Below, piece by piece: positions 40,951-54,155 of a DNA stretch of 64,000 nt. The position numbers and the translations under genes were made by a program. This DNA is from Apostichopus japonicus (taxonomy: Eukaryota; Echinodermata; Holothuroidea; Aspidochirotida; Stichopodidae). Under the pieces are notes generated by a model. That model worked only from the letters and a program-made list of their open reading frames with translations, searched no databases and was not told the DNA's origin. The DNA lies in NCBI RefSeq assembly GCF_037975245.1, contig NC_092576.1:33520611-33584610 (forward strand), in the 5' to 3' direction. Every line of letters begins with the position of its first letter. Position 1 is the first letter of the stretch.

Positions 40951-43210
40951 ATGACTATGCTCTTTGTAATCCCCGTTGTTTCTGCAGTATATGGTACACG
41001 TTATTATACAATTTATCAAACGAAGACGTCCTTCCAGATTTGGTCACAAAATGAGTATTCAGTTATAAAATGTATTCTACCAAGAAAATTCGGAAATATT
41101 TCAAAAGAAGCTAGTTGGGCACTGCAAGGTCTAGAGGGAGTAGTGTGCATTGCCGATGATGTCATAATCCATGGCAAAGATACAGAGCAGCATGCCAACA
41201 ATATCAAATAGTTCGTGAAACGATGCCAAGAACAAGGAATTAAGCTAAACTAGAATACGCTTGAAGTAAGACTAGACGAAATCACATTCATAGGTCAAAG
41301 GTTAACCAAGAATGGCTTGCAATCCGATCCAGAGAAGACGAATGCCATCACCGTCATGCAAGCTCCGTCCAATCTGAAAGAATAAAGAAGGTATCTTGGG
41401 ATGATAAACTATCTTGAAAAGTTTCTTCCCAACCTCCATGATACAACGAAGCTACTACAAGATCTGATCAAAAAAGACACACAGTGGAATTGGTCAGAAA
41501 GTCAACAGAAAGCTTTCGAAGAAGTCCAGAAGAAGGTACAAAATTCTCCAGTATTAGCATTCTATGACCCAAAAAAAAATGAATGCTGGAAGATAAGGCA
41601 AGTGAATACGGCTTGGGCTCTGTTTGCTCCAAGACGGTAAACCGGTTGCATATGCCAGCAGGACTCTCACAGAGACTAAACGTCGATATGCAAAAATCGA
41701 GAAAGAGATGCTCGCAGTCAGCTATGGTCTAAATTAGTTCCATCATACACATATAGATGACAGATTTATGTTCTTACTGACCATAAACCTCTGGTTTCAA
41801 TCATTAAGAAACCACTCTCCAATGCACCGAGAGGGCTTCAATCACTTCTGCTTCAAACCCAGGAGTAAAACATTGACCTTTCGTACAGATCAGGCAACCA
41901 AATGGTCCTGTCCGACACCTTGTCACGACGACATTAAAAGGAATAGGAAAACGCTGAGATAGGTAACAAATAGGTAACAAATAGGTAACATTGCAACACC
42001 ATTAACACTCTATCAGAAGCGAACGTTTTAATGAAATCCGTGTTGCTACATAATATGATGCTTGCCTTCAGAAGCTAAAAGAGTTAATAGTGAAGGGATG
42101 GCCGGCTGAGAAAAGAGGTCTTGACCCATCTCTTACACCATGTTACAGCTACAAAGACGAGCTAACTGTGCAAGATGAAATTGTCCTTCTTGGAGAAAGG
42201 ATCGTCATTCCAGCAGCGATGAGATCCCAGATAAAAGACAAAGTACATGCTGGTCATCTAGGCATTAACTCTTGCATGAGGCGTGCACGAGAACTTGTGT
42301 TTTGTCCAGATATGTCTGCAGAAATCCAACAGTTTATTGAAAGCTGTGAAACTTGTTGATCGTATAGTGACAAACAAGCAGCGGAACCATTGTTTGTACA
42401 CCCTTCCCCGAACAGACCATGGGAAAAGGTCGGCACAGATCTGTTCTCATTATGTGGCCGAGACTACTTGATCACTATTGATTACTACAGCAGTTTCTTT
42501 GAGGTTGATTACTTGACTGAGACAACATCAGAAGCCGTCATCACTTCGCCAGGCATGACATACCTGACGTTGTGATAAGTGATAATGGGCCGCAGTACTT
42601 GTCCGAATGGTTCCAGAACTGTAGCAAGACTTGGTATTTTCGACATGAAAAGTTGACCCCAGAAACAGCCAATCTAACATAGCAGAAGAGGAAGCTGTAC
42701 AAAACTGCCAAACGGCTGTGTACTAAATGCCGTGTATCGAAGGAAGACCCGTGCGTTGGGTTACTGAACTTCAGAAATACACCTACTGAAGGTGTCAAGG
42801 CAAGTCCGGCACAACTACTGATGGGTAGACGGACAAAGACCCTCATACCATCCACTACCTTTCTACTTTAACTGGACACGAACGATTTACAAAGAATCTG
42901 GCGGCAAATTGACTGAAAAAAATCCAAAGTTGCACAAGGATTAACCCCAAGGAGGGCACTTAAACCTCTAAATGTTAGTGACACTGTACAAATGCGACCA
43001 ATACAGACAAGCAGAAGGAATGAAAGGACGCGATCGTGACAAAGGCAATCACATCCCGGTCATATGAGGTTCGAGACAGAAAAGGGCAGGCATCCCAAAG
43101 CCATGTGAAGAACATCCGCCTGACGACATCCAACCAGACGAGGCAACGGAAACCATCTACCAATGACTAAAACCACCCGAACCACCACCATACCAAACCA
43201 GGGCTGGATG
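40951..43210 (+). mobile_element. Ty3/Gypsy retrotransposon pol remnant
   Basis: Fragments appear in the order expected of Gypsy pol. The end of reverse transcriptase has IADDVIIHGK (the catalytic Y/F-x-DD loop) and the connection follows with MINYLEKFLPNL and WNWSESQQKAFEEV. RNase H is broken across frames near 41630-41740. The integrase zinc module has HAGHLGINSC and ESCETC. The integrase core has VGTDLFSL, DYLITIDYY and DNGPQYLSEW. Words from the pol end (NTPTEG, LMGRRTKT) follow. Stops and frame changes occur at many points (for example after 41211, 41640, 42359 and 42575). Gag, protease and a 5' LTR are missing. A purine tract 'aaaaggagaaagatg' near 43366-43380 might be the polypurine tract before a 3' LTR, but no second LTR exists here to prove it. 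It lies between modules 1 and 2 of the minus-strand gene, on the opposite strand. Confidence 0.9.
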
Positions 43211-43540
43211 AATCATCAGGAAGACGAACCGTTTGGATATGTAAGTTTGTCGATTTATCGATATTTGAGTGTAATTAGGGCTCCCCTTGCAATTAGTAAT
43301 CCCAAAAATAATTATGTCTTGAAATCTGACAATCCAAACATTTTATTGTAATTAGCTTAAAACTAAAAGGAGAAAGATGTTACCTGTTCAATGTATAACT
43401 TACCATCATGGCATTATCGATTAGGTTATTGTATGCACCCCACAGAGGAGCTCTCGTGTGGAATTCCAGAACGTCCACAATATTTTTTATCTAACTTTAA
43501 TTACCGTCTCTGTGTTATATATCGGCCCATGAAACCGTAT

Positions 43541-43738
43541 ACAATGCCTAGGAGTCAGGCTTTCTTTACACTGTATACACTGCCCAGGAGTCGGGTATTC
43601 CTTACACTGTATACACTACCTAGGAGTCGGTTATTCCTTTTACAGTGAACACTTTCTGGGAGTCGGTTATTCCTTTTACTGTATCATGTCTAGGAGTCGT
43701 AGCTTCCTTACACTGTATACACTGCCTAGGAGTACCTT
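43541..43738. repeat. 36-bp minisatellite
   Basis: About five and a half units carry 'ctaggagtcgg' followed by 'tattccttacactgtatac', period 36 bp, with single-base differences between units. It lies between the Gypsy remnant and the LINE fragment and may be part of the Gypsy 3' LTR or untranslated region. Confidence 0.85.
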
Positions 43739-43849
43739 AATCTAGGGGTGGGGTGGGGGTGGCAAATGTGGTTCATTTGGGAAGTAAATTGACCTTTTTG
43801 TATTTAAGCAATTGTTTGTGGCCTGAACTGACCTAGGGTTGCCTTGTTC

Positions 43850-44700
43850 ATATTTTGTACGTTTTTGTTACGGGTAGCACTTGCGTTGATGTATCCCGGC
43901 GCTGTTTAGCAACAGAGAACCGTATAGTAGTACTCCGAGCAGGGTGGTGCGTGTCATTTGTTCCGCTCTTATTGAGTTGTCCTCTGTTGACCTGTTACGG
44001 CCAGACCTCGTTCACAGTTTCTTGCAGGATAGGGCTTTGAATGCATTTTTTGTACCTGGACATAATTCTGCCGAAGTATGGCGTTCGGTGCATTCAAGGT
44101 TGAATAACAGGCTCCGTGATCTTGCCTGGATATTGGACACGGTGCCTTGGTGACCAATCTGAAAAGGTATCATTGGCGACTGGGTGATGGACTGTGCCCA
44201 AGGACCGGCTGTGTTAGCTTAGAGAGTAATGCTCATGTTTTTGTTGGCATTTTTCCATTGTTTTAAGCTGTGGGAGTGGTTTCAGAACTGGACAGACCAT
44301 GTAACGGGTACCCGTTAATGGTCGGTAGGACAGGGCTTTGTTTTATATGGGATAGACCCTCCAAATTGTTCTGTTGCTGTGTTGCACCGTATAATTTGTC
44401 TCTGTGTTATTTTGAAAAACAAACTGTTATGGAGGAATCGATGTGATATAGTTTTTAAGGTTACATTTGCCAGTTGACAGGCAGTCCTGGAGGCGGTGAA
44501 GTGTGATATTCGCCTTCAGGTTGAAGGCGATTTTCGCCGTTTATCTGGGCTGCCTTTTTTTGGACGCTGGTTTGCAGATGAGGGGTGTTTTGTTTCGCTG
44601 CGTGCTGGTCGTCCTTTTGTGTTTTTTTTTTAAATGTTCGAGTGGGTGGTTGGGGTTTGTCTCTACTGATCAGTGGACATATTTTTTTTGGGCTAGCTTG
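43850..44700 (+). mobile_element. LINE 3'-end fragment (post-reverse-transcriptase domain)
   Basis: The GC content is higher than the surroundings. Broken plus-strand frames read LNNRLRDLAWILDTVPW, then LGDGLCPRTGCVSLESNAH (a zinc-knuckle-like C..C..H segment), then LLWRNRCDIVFKVT and AVKCDIRLQVEGDFRRLSG. These are typical of the C-terminal part of LINE reverse-transcriptase proteins. The reverse transcriptase proper is absent, as expected of a 5'-truncated copy. Several stops and shifts show it is dead. The clade is not certain. Confidence 0.7.
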
Positions 44701-45700
44701 ATAATCACTATTTCTTATTCTTAGAAAGAAAAAAAATAGTTTGCAGTGGTAGTTATTTCAAAAGTTGACCGAACATAAACTCTCGCTTATAAACATGCTA
44801 CTTTACATCATTGTGTGATTTAGTACGGTAATGAGAAGCCAGAAGGGAATTTATGGTATGTACTTGATTTATTCATCTTAAAATATATTCATATGAATGA
44901 TAACGAAAAAGATATGAGCTCGTTATTTTCTGTAAAGACAGACGAAATGTTTTTTTACAGCACATACTTTTACAACTCTTTGTATTTTTGTTATTTTTAT
45001 ATGTGCTTTTTATTATCACTTGAATATTGTGATAAAAACAAATAAATAAATGAAATTAAATGATTTGAAATTACAATTTCAAAGGGCATTCAAATCTTCC
45101 AGAGCTTCAAGTGGACATGACAGGTACGCTATTGTAGACTGATTTGTCAGTATTGTTTATCCGATTGAAATAATATTGATGATTACAAGAACGTTACAGT
45201 CTTAGTGTCGGCTTTACCATTAATCATAGTAGCACTAAAATCTCAGATTTCTGCTATTGTTGATTATTCTACATATAATAATATGAATACAAGTACTGCT
45301 GTATATGATACTTGTCACGCTGTGGCTTGTTAATATTAACAAGATTGTTTACTGAAATGGTATGTATCAATCCTTCTTTATGTTAGTATAAAATGCTTGT
45401 AATGTGGCATATGTTAATATCCATGGAAATATGAGTTTGGTGTCATATGGATCATTTAGATAATTATTTGTACAGCTTAGATAATTTCACATTAGTTATA
45501 AAACAAGGGGCATATTGTTAATGTCAATCAACAGTCCATCACAATTTCAAATTAAATATTTGATATTACCCCATTTTTTCATTATGCTCTACAAGGTGAC
45601 GTTGACAACTTGGATGCAAAGTATTTGCTGTGCTTTATTCCAAATGATTCATTCACATCCAATGATATATGAAAACAAAGACCCTACAAACAAAACATAC
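44701..45700. other. AT-rich DNA, nothing recognised
   Basis: This lies directly downstream (minus-strand sense) of exon D. If module 1 continues into module 2 this is intron; no further exon was recognised. Confidence 0.5.
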
Positions 45701-45753
45701 CTCCCAAGCACCGGATTGAAGATTCAGACTGTAACCGTAGTTCCTCCACAAAA
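45701..45753 (-). CDS. Exon type D (module 1)
   Basis: On the minus strand this 53-bp segment lies between an acceptor 'gacatcttag' and a donor GTATGT (complement 45695-45700). Two bases complete the codon left by exon C; the reading is then VLWRNYGYSLNLQSGAWE, ending in phase 0. It follows exon C (46184-46260) after a 430-bp intron. It is short, so the call rests on splice sites, phase and the leucine-rich-like continuation VIK + VLW. Confidence 0.55.
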
Positions 45754-46183
45754 CTAAGATGTCAGAGATACAAATTTGTGCAAGAGAATGAACAATACGA
45801 AATATAATATGATAGATTCATCTACAGAGGAGAACGGATTACGTACTGAAATATGTAATCCATTTATTCTTGTCTTCTATATACGGTTATATGGCGAGTG
45901 ACATCACATGACAGATATATACTATTTTTTTTGAAGTTCAGCACAACAGAAAAATTCCCCTTCTGGGACTCATCAGTTGAGAGTAAGAATTGAATACCAG
46001 ACAATTGTGTCACAGACCATAGTCCATACCACTTTGTTTATATTTGCTAATTTAAATGTTATAACATATATTAACCTCTTTGCGTCACTGAAATCTTTAT
46101 TTTTGAAAAAGTTTAAAGAATAAATAACGAATGTGAGGAGACCTGATAATATAAGATGAATAGTTTTGACTATATAAACATAC

Positions 46184-46260
46184 CTTTAATGACTCTTGAT
46201 TGCATATTTGCAGGATTTGACTCCGAAGAGAATGTAAGAGGCAGCAGACAACCTTCGAAC
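46184..46260 (-). CDS. Exon type C (module 1)
   Basis: This is a 77-bp minus-strand exon, acceptor 'ctactaaaaag', donor GTATGT (complement 46178-46183). It starts with one base to complete exon B's last codon, then reads FEGCLLPLTFSSESNPA and MQSRVIK, leaving one base. All 25 codons align with the module 2 exon (FYCCLLPQY...SRNVK). The pyrimidine tract is weak. Upstream partner B is at 56075-56280 and downstream partner D at 45701-45753, both in matching phase. Confidence 0.62.
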
Positions 46261-48107
46261 CTTTTTAGTAGAAATGAAGGATAACAAGCAAAATGTAACG
46301 AATAAACACGATAATCTAGGGGGCAACTATCATTAAAGCACATCTTTGTTAAACATATACTGAACCTTTATATTTTGGTAGTAAATGTTCCTGTTACATT
46401 TAAATGTGAATAGTTTTACACTAAATATTGCTTGGTTGTTCTGGACCGTCAAGGGAATACAATGGAATATGCTTAGGTGGTTTCTTACAAAAATACAAGA
46501 TAGAATCATGCATGTTCTTACCAGTGAAATTAGTGATCAGTATAAATGTATGCTTATCCTAGAACAAAGTAAGATGAATGAGCTAGAAGTTTCTAAAGGG
46601 GAGAATGGAAGATCTAAAACTTTACTAAATTACACATATTAAAGCGAACAAAACGATGTCCAATTGTTGCCATCGGTTTCTAAGTAAAAGATTGAACCAG
46701 CGCCAAATAAATAAAAGAGGAAAGCCTCGGTAAAAGCTGCCATTCAGTGGAGGGGTAGTGTTATATTAAACACCTAAATATCATTAACGAGATATAAAAT
46801 CTCCCAATTTTGATTACTTGTCATACCACTACATTTCAAAGTATCGTAATTAAAATCCTCATGACGCAGATTGACTTATCTCTGTTATTTACAGTAGTAC
46901 TGTCTTTCTTCTCATTTAGTTCAGCAGTCTATCGTAAGTTTTCTTTGCACTATAAACAACATTTTTTTAACCCAACACGAATAGACAATTTCAGTTCTTA
47001 ATGTTCATGTTTAACTTACTTTTATAAGAAAGAACATGGAATATTCCTTTAGAAAATATTATGTTGGGTAACTGAATGTCCCATCCGAGACAATCGGAGT
47101 TATAACCTTTCCATTCAAAAGGAAGGTTTAACAAGGAGACTTTTTGTTGTTCGCCCACATAAATGTACATGTTGTTTCAGAAACACAACAGCTAAGCCCT
47201 ACTTGATGTTTCTCATTAACTTTTTGTGAAATAAAAACTCATTGCAGTTTCATAAGTTTGAATCAAAAATCTTGTTCTATGATTTGAATAGCTTAAGTCT
47301 CGCCCTAGCCAAACACATACATTTTCATTGCTTGGTAAACATAGACATTTGAATAATTGTAGCTGAATATGCTCTAAGGTCATTACTTTTAATTTCAGAA
47401 GCGGAAATGATATCGTTAATCATTCTGGATTAGTGTTGATCATTCAACACTTATTCCAAAATCCTATATCAGGTGCAATACTTCAATAGATGCTCCCTGA
47501 GCAGTGTACCTTACTGCTAATGACGAAAAGTCTAATTTATTGATATGAAAACCACTCATATAAACAAGTGCCCAAGGGCACTATGGTTCCTTGCTTGTAA
47601 GGAATATTTACAAAGGAGCAGCACTGTTCTAAAATTGTTATGTGGTCCGATGTAAACACACAATATTATTGCCAAAAATATCACAAATCAACTGTTGGTC
47701 CTTTTGAGAACCAGTTGAGGACCAGGTGACTGATATGAGCAAGAGTTGGCTTTTTTACAAACCCACAGAATCATCTTTACTGTTCTTATTAAAGGCGATA
47801 TCGCCCGTAGACTTTTTTTTTGAGGGCGCTGGCATTTTCGAGGTTTCAGCGAGGTTTACTGGGACCCCGAAAACTCACGTGACCTCGGTGGCAAATTTAG
47901 ATCAGTGAATAGCACAGGCAAGCGTATGCGTAACAAGCCCGTACCCATGCACACATAATGTTATAACACAGCATTTCAGATTATTGTACTGTTTACCGCA
48001 AAGGATTTTCGTACGCGATAGTTTGTTGTTTGTGTGCCTTTTGAGTAAAGAATACTGTACGATTTTCGTACAAATACATTCGATAAGACTAGAGTATAGT
48101 GACAATC
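46261..48107. other. Presumed intron of module 1
   Basis: No gene seen. Around 47340-47520 it resembles 34430-34600 of module 2 ('cagaagcggaaatgatatcg' near 47397). The similarity stops near 47500 and resumes at 55500, so the DNA between looks inserted. Confidence 0.5.
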
Positions 48108-48897
48108 ATGGAAAAGGGATCAGGGCAAGGAGAATCGGGCGAAAGAAAACGACCTTATCCTGGAACGAGCGTAGGTTCAAGTGGAGGAAAGCCATTGTTG
48201 CATGGACCTGACAAAAACAGCAGTGCAAAGGAACAACAGCGACGAAGAGATGCCACGAAGATCTATCTTCTACGTTCCTACGTAAACTGGCAAATGGAGA
48301 AAGAACTCTAAAAACATGTCCACGATTTGACTTCTGTTAGCAACGCAGATTTCGCAGAACATTTGCTTTAGGATCACACAAAAAGGTAATGATTTGCTAA
48401 GCTAGGCTAAAACTGTATAGGGTAATACTAGTACATAGTAGTACTACAGGGTATTGTCCTAGGTAACTGTCAGTGTTGCGAAGTACAGAAAACTGCAAAG
48501 TTCGGACACCCCTAAGAAATACACGATTTCACCATGATAACCTACAAGCGAAAGCCAATATCACTAAAAACTAGGAAGCTACAGTTATTTCCTCTCCAAA
48601 ATGACCCGTGCGCAAGTATGTACGTACATATCTGTCAATAAAATGAAGATAGTTTTTTGGGGTATTTTAAGGCTTAGGTGTTCGAACTTCGCAGTGTCTC
48701 TGCTATTGTATTTGTAACATACATGATTTGATGAGCCTAGGCTTTGTAACTAGGCCTATCATTCATTATTTTTCCAATGGACCTAGCGTATGCTAACCTT
48801 ATCATACTTATCCTAGCACAAAATAGCAGTAAGTTGTATTACTGAGTCATCATCATCACTGTTTGTGAATGCTTGTCATGAGGATACTGTATAGGCC

Positions 48898-49157
48898 GTG
48901 GCTATTCTTACGACTAGTCGTAACAATTATTTATAAACTATTCTTACGACAAAGGCAAATTCAAGTGCAGTAAAGTAAATAAAGCAACTGCGCATGTAGT
49001 AGGGGTAACCCTAAACATAACCATAAACCTCAATCCTAACCCTAACCGGAAGTTATTGTTACTCCTCGTCGTAAAATTAGTACTCCTAATCATAAAAATA
49101 GCAACTGCCCATGCGTAGTCGGAAATTATTCTTACGACTAGTCATAAGAATAGCCAC
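48898..49157. mobile_element. 260-bp inverted-repeat element (MITE-like)
   Basis: It starts 'gtggctattcttacgactag' and ends with the complement 'cataagaatagccac'. Inner arms with 'ttacgactagtc' words also pair. The word 'tactgtata' (9 bp) lies a few bases outside on both sides (near 48884 and 49162), as a target duplication would if the real ends extend a few bases further. It sits within intron 1 of the 48-52 kb pseudogene. A telomere-like 'cctaaccctaacc' is inside near 49035. Confidence 0.65.
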
Positions 49158-50199
49158 TTTGTACTGTATACAGTTAAAAATTAAAATATCCTTCCTAAAG
49201 AAGACTGACAGGGACTGGGGGTCTTTAGTTTCACTCCTCATATTTATGCCATGGAAAGCTGGGCCTTCTCATCACCAAAAAGTAAACTGTTTTTTTGCCT
49301 CAACAAATTGATGGAAATATATTTTCTAACCACTAGGCCTAGGTGATCTGTTCATCCCCACCCCCTCCAGGTTCTAAATTGTTATCAGCTGTCCTTGTTT
49401 GAGGAATAATTCTTGTGAATGAGCATTTGAAAGAAAAGCATCACCTATGCCCAGTCATAATTAACTAGGCATATAACATAGGACTAAGGCCTAGTATTAG
49501 TAATAAGTATCTGAATTTAGTGTTCATAGTAACTGTATTCCCTAATTTTGTAATATACACCAGTGAGGAAGGCCTACTGTGCTGTAAAAGTACAACCACA
49601 TGGACCTGCAATTTTTGCTATAAAAATAATGCATCTACATAAATAATTTAGAATCACTACTAACTGATTCACATGTTTTCACACCGCTGCGTATGCAACT
49701 AGACCTTAGGTTTTTCTAAGGTCAGCCACAGCCAGCATATATGCAATCAAGTTTTAATGGTTCATTTGGGCAACATGGTGTTATACTGTTATCTACTGAC
49801 TGTCTGTCCAATATTCCAGCAATCATGTGTACATTTCTGTGTTTGGGATTTTTGAAGGAACCCAACTGCTATGCAAGAAATTAGGTAAATTAGCCTCACA
49901 AATTGAGGGACCATATTAGTACATATAGCTATACCTATATAAAACTTTATATAGCCATGCCTGGAGGTAAGAAAGTACCAGTTTTTTTGTGTAGGCCTGA
50001 TGCTCATACTTTATGATGCTGTGCTAAGTTATCATATTTTTTATATATAGTCAGTACTATGCTTGTTTTTGTTCAGCTTCTTGTGAATGATCTGATGTTT
50101 AGTGTTCAAAAATTATAATATCTATTAAATTTGGTGGCCGAAACTATCTCTTGTGGAGAGTAATCTAGCGTTAAATTAATGGTAGTCTGAAATCAAGCT

Positions 50200-50410
50200 A
50201 TTCATGTAAACAGGAATTTTTCACAATGGTGGGCTTATGTCATGGAGTAAGCTAGCATCTCAATTCTCACTCATGAAACCAACTGCTCACATAAACAGGA
50301 AGTTTACACAGTAGGTAAATAATGAGTGTACATCAAACTTTGATCAAAAGACTGGACATCTTTTAGCGATATGAAACCAATCAGTTCACTAAGACAGGAA
50401 GTTTACATAG
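50200..50410. repeat. Three imperfect copies of an 'acaggaagtttaca' repeat
   Basis: 'taaacaggaatttttcaca' near 50209, 'taaacaggaagtttacacag' near 50293 and 'agacaggaagtttacatag' near 50392 head similar stretches about 85-100 bp apart. Confidence 0.55.
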
Positions 50411-51948
50411 TAAATTTTACATTGACATGTGAGCTCAAGTTGTTGGGCAAGCAGTTGGGCAACACAAAATTATCCTTACAATTCTTGAAAGGTACCGCGG
50501 TTTATGGATATGTTGAAGAAGAGTATGAAAGGATATCTCATCCTTATCTGGGTTTAAATCAATGTGGGTTAACAATATGTTATTATTGAAATCTGCCTAT
50601 GTGTTTGTTTGTTACTTTTCTCTTTCATATTTTTTCTTGGGTAGGTATGATAAAAACATGTATGTTTGTAATGATTTGGTCATTACCAGATTCATTACGC
50701 ATACAATTAAGCTTGGGGTGTACAGTAAAATTACTATTTCAGTTATATGATTTACGGACAATTTTTTTTGTTTCATTGTATAGGTTTCAAATGCATCTTT
50801 TCCGGAAAGATGCTGAAAGTCAAACAGAGGCATTCTCAGCAGCTGTCACCACAGAAAGATCAGTGGACACTCAGAAAGGAGAAGGTAAATTTATATGTTT
50901 ATCCTTGCATGAATTACAGACTGGAAGAGCAGTGCTAATCTTATCTGATCTGATGTGATCAGAAAAATAATACAATTTCATTCTCATTAAATTCCAAAAG
51001 AAAAGAAAAAGATGGTAGCATATTGCTCATCCACTAAAAAGCATACATGTGTATGAGAATTTATAAAAGTAAGTGGGCCTGATATTATCAGGATCTTCTT
51101 TAGAGGCAAACTGACTAGTAACAGTAAATTCAAGAGACACAATAGAGCCTGGAACAGAGAGGACATGGTGAACACAAAGAAAGAAGTTAATGGTGTATTG
51201 AACAAAAGGAGTCAGTGAAAGCAGAGGTATTTAGATAAACTGTGGAGTACAAAGCGAGGCTTAAGTAAGGAGAGAGGGCGAATAAACTATAGCAGAATAC
51301 AGAGATGGAGCAGGATAAAGTTAGTCATGTCCTTCCTGTATATTGAGCCCATTCAGTTGAATGGTGCTAGGGCACTCCGTCCACTCTCTCTATTTCTGCT
51401 GTGGTGTACTATGTCTGCGATGGTTAGTCTACGAATTTAGTTACCTGTTGGGACATGACTTTAATGGTATGATTGGGGAGCTGAAAGGGTTCCCCTACTG
51501 GAGTCTCCATGTTCATGGTATTGACTTGTGACTAGAACTGCTTCTTGAGGGTGGTCTTGGTTTCAACAACATACTTGTAACTTCAATGTCCTCTAAACTC
51601 AATGACACCATTTAAATTGAAATATCAGTTTCCAGTGCTGCATAAGTGTGATAAGTTCTAAACAAAAGGTATATTTTTAGTCACAGCCATAGAAGCTATA
51701 GCAGGATACTTGCAATCTAGTAACTCTTGTTTTATGGAATCTCTACAGATACTCCTGATCCAGTTACTTCAACACCTCTCAAGAAGCCATCTGCCAATGT
51801 TCTGTCCAATGTCAGTAGGATTAGATATGGAGCAGCATGGGAGAGAAACCTCAGACTATACGAATACACATTGCCACATTTACATGATCCTGAACTAAAG
51901 AGATCATACATGTGGCATGGGCAAGCACTTTTCCCAGACTTTTGTTGA

Positions 51949-54155
51949 CAGGTTGTGCGACATTCACAAACGTTGGATTAGCAGCTAATGATACATCTGC
52001 ATCACCAGATTGAGATAAATTGCTTTCGTCCATCGTCCATTTTGTTCGATAGTAGCTATGACTGTGAATCAGGAGCTTGGCCACCCTCTAAGTCAAGGTG
52101 GGCAAGGTTGGGGAAATTCAATCAAGGAGTAACAATCAGAGAATGGCCAGCTTTATATTGTATATAGACCTACACGCACAGCGTGTATAAATATCTGTAT
52201 CGGTTTATTTATACTGGTGTTCATTTCCGTTGCCAGGAGGGGATATGATTTGAACGTGGGGGGGGTGGGGAGGGGGTCCCATTTGAAGTGTCCAAACGAT
52301 GCTAATCTTTACATCTATCTTCTTGAATCACATGTACCCCTATCGACACGATCAATCAGTCCTGTCTCTCACCTCCTATCATGCACTGGTGTATTTATAT
52401 CCTGGCAAGATAACAGTTAGGCATAGTAAGGGTCAGAGGTCATCACAACTTAAAGAGTTGTGCGAGTCCCTGTGGTCTCTTACATCCTGGTAGCAGTAGA
52501 GAGAAGAAGCCTAATAGATCAGAAACCATAATCATCTTCTGTTGTGTCTTATTTTCCAGCATCCTTGAAACATTATATCCTTCCCCTTTGATTTGTTGAT
52601 GTCATAAAGCTGCATTTATGTTGTGCATTATTTAATTCCAGTATTTAGATTGTATATTCTTCTTGTGTATTTGACAGTATCCCAGTGATCTCCATTTTTC
52701 TGCTCTTGTATTTTTTCTCTGTACTTTCATATCATATCTATCTCTACCCCTAGCCTCCATCTCCACATTTTCTTTACTTTCTTCCTACATCCCTTCATCT
52801 GTCTTTCACTCTTTCTTTTTTGACCTCTTTCCTCCCCTCTGTTTACCCTGTATGTTTTAGTTTGCCGACTCCCCCCCCCCCCGCGTCTCACCCCCAAAAA
52901 AGTTCACAAGGTTGACAAGTCTCCCCGTGCTAGTCCCAAGCTATACACCCTTGTTGTGGTGACCGTTCAATATATTTGCGGATCAAATGGAAAGCCCCAC
53001 CCCCACCCCTTATCCCCAGTGTAATGAATCGGCAAATGGAAGATTATTCGGAGTTGTTCGTGATGGTTCAATGATCTTATAGTCAGGCATAGGCCTATAT
53101 GGTTCTCTTTGTCCTTCATTGCCGTCGAAGTTTGAAATGAATTAATCGTGCTAGGAACTTCCGGGCAATGTTTAATTTTCTGTGGCAAGAAAAAAAGCTT
53201 CCCCCAGTCTCTCCTGGTTGACTATATAGAGCCTGTTCGCCTATATGGTCACACAATAGTATAGATAAGTATGATCCATGCAGACAGCTAGTGTATATTT
53301 TTTTTTTAAATTCAATCCAATTTCAGTTAAAGTTTCGAGTTGTAATTCGAGTCAGTCGAGATGAGGTGCCCCATGGTGGAGCTGGGTAACCCACCCCAAC
53401 CCCGTTGCCGACTTTTTGGCATTTCGTTGGGAGCCGTTCGGAACAAGAAGCAGGAGAGTCAATTCTGGGAGTACAGTACGCTGGAAAGCAATACACTGAC
53501 GTGATTTAGAAAAAAAAAGTTTTTTGCTTTGACGGCCGATGCTCAGCGAGACACTTTTCAATGGAAATAACTATTAGTTTTTTGTTCATGTACTTATTCC
53601 CTTTTTGCCAATCCTTTCTAAAGAGGGTGGAGCCGCCCCTTATGGCAACGTATTTTCCTTCCCTTTTCCGTTCAAGTTTCGTTATTTTTTAATTCGGGTC
53701 AAAGGGGTGCAAGGACAGGGTTTACGTGCACCGGTTAGGAGGACGGGGTGCAGCTAGGGCAAGTGCTCTGTGATCGCCTAAAGGGCCCGTTGCCAGGAGT
53801 CCAAAATAATTAAATATACATATTTATCTATATATGGTATATGACATAAAATGCTTTGTCTTACCCTCCTGATATATAAATAAAATTTATATATAAAATA
53901 CAATGTAAGCTGTGACTCTGTCTATGTATAATTAATACCTAAATTGGCTGAAATACCAATTGTTCACACATGACGGACTTGACTTTACGTTTGATACCCA
54001 ATTTTGTAATCACTTCAGTCAATTTTTTCACTCATTCGCGTTTGTCTTTTTGTGACACTAGTCAGCGTGAATCAGACATAAAGTTCATAACTACTAGTTT
54101 CTTGAGCTGTTTCTTGACTTCGACTGCTCACCATGTAGGCCTAAAAGAGTAAAAG
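51949..54155. other. Non-coding DNA with poly-C and poly-G runs
   Basis: No gene recognised. It has G-runs near 52259-52275, a long pyrimidine-rich stretch at 52725-52850, C-runs near 52869-52881 and an A/T run at 53300. Part of it resembles the dispersed repeats seen at 1-4.7 kb in composition only. Confidence 0.5.

Larger units (their letters stand above)
48108..51948 (+). pseudogene. Three-exon plus-strand pseudogene, family not named
   Basis: Exon 1 (48108-48385) starts MEKGSGQGESGERKRPYPG, continues RRRDATKIYLLRSYVNWQ, and holds two in-frame stops (48309-48311 and 48369-48371) before NADFAEHLL-type and DHTK words; it ends in phase 2 at a GTAATG donor. Exon 2 (50784-50884) follows 'tgtatag' and completes the codon to give RFQMHLFRKDAESQTEAFSA, ending in phase 1 at GTAAAT. 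Exon 3 (51749-51948) follows 'ctctacag' and reads DTPDPVTSTPLKKPSANVLS, then RIRYGAAWERNLRLYEY, to a TGA. The three join in one frame, which supports a true spliced ancestor. Exon 1 resembles the first exon of multicopy uncharacterised animal proteins with a short helical 'xx-W-xx...FAxHLL' module, as I recall. I cannot give a function. Confidence 0.55.

Noticed and set aside
43378-44700. 3' LTR of the Gypsy element
   Set aside because: A purine tract precedes a TGTTAC start, but no matching second LTR exists and the downstream DNA is a LINE fragment, so an LTR cannot be bounded.
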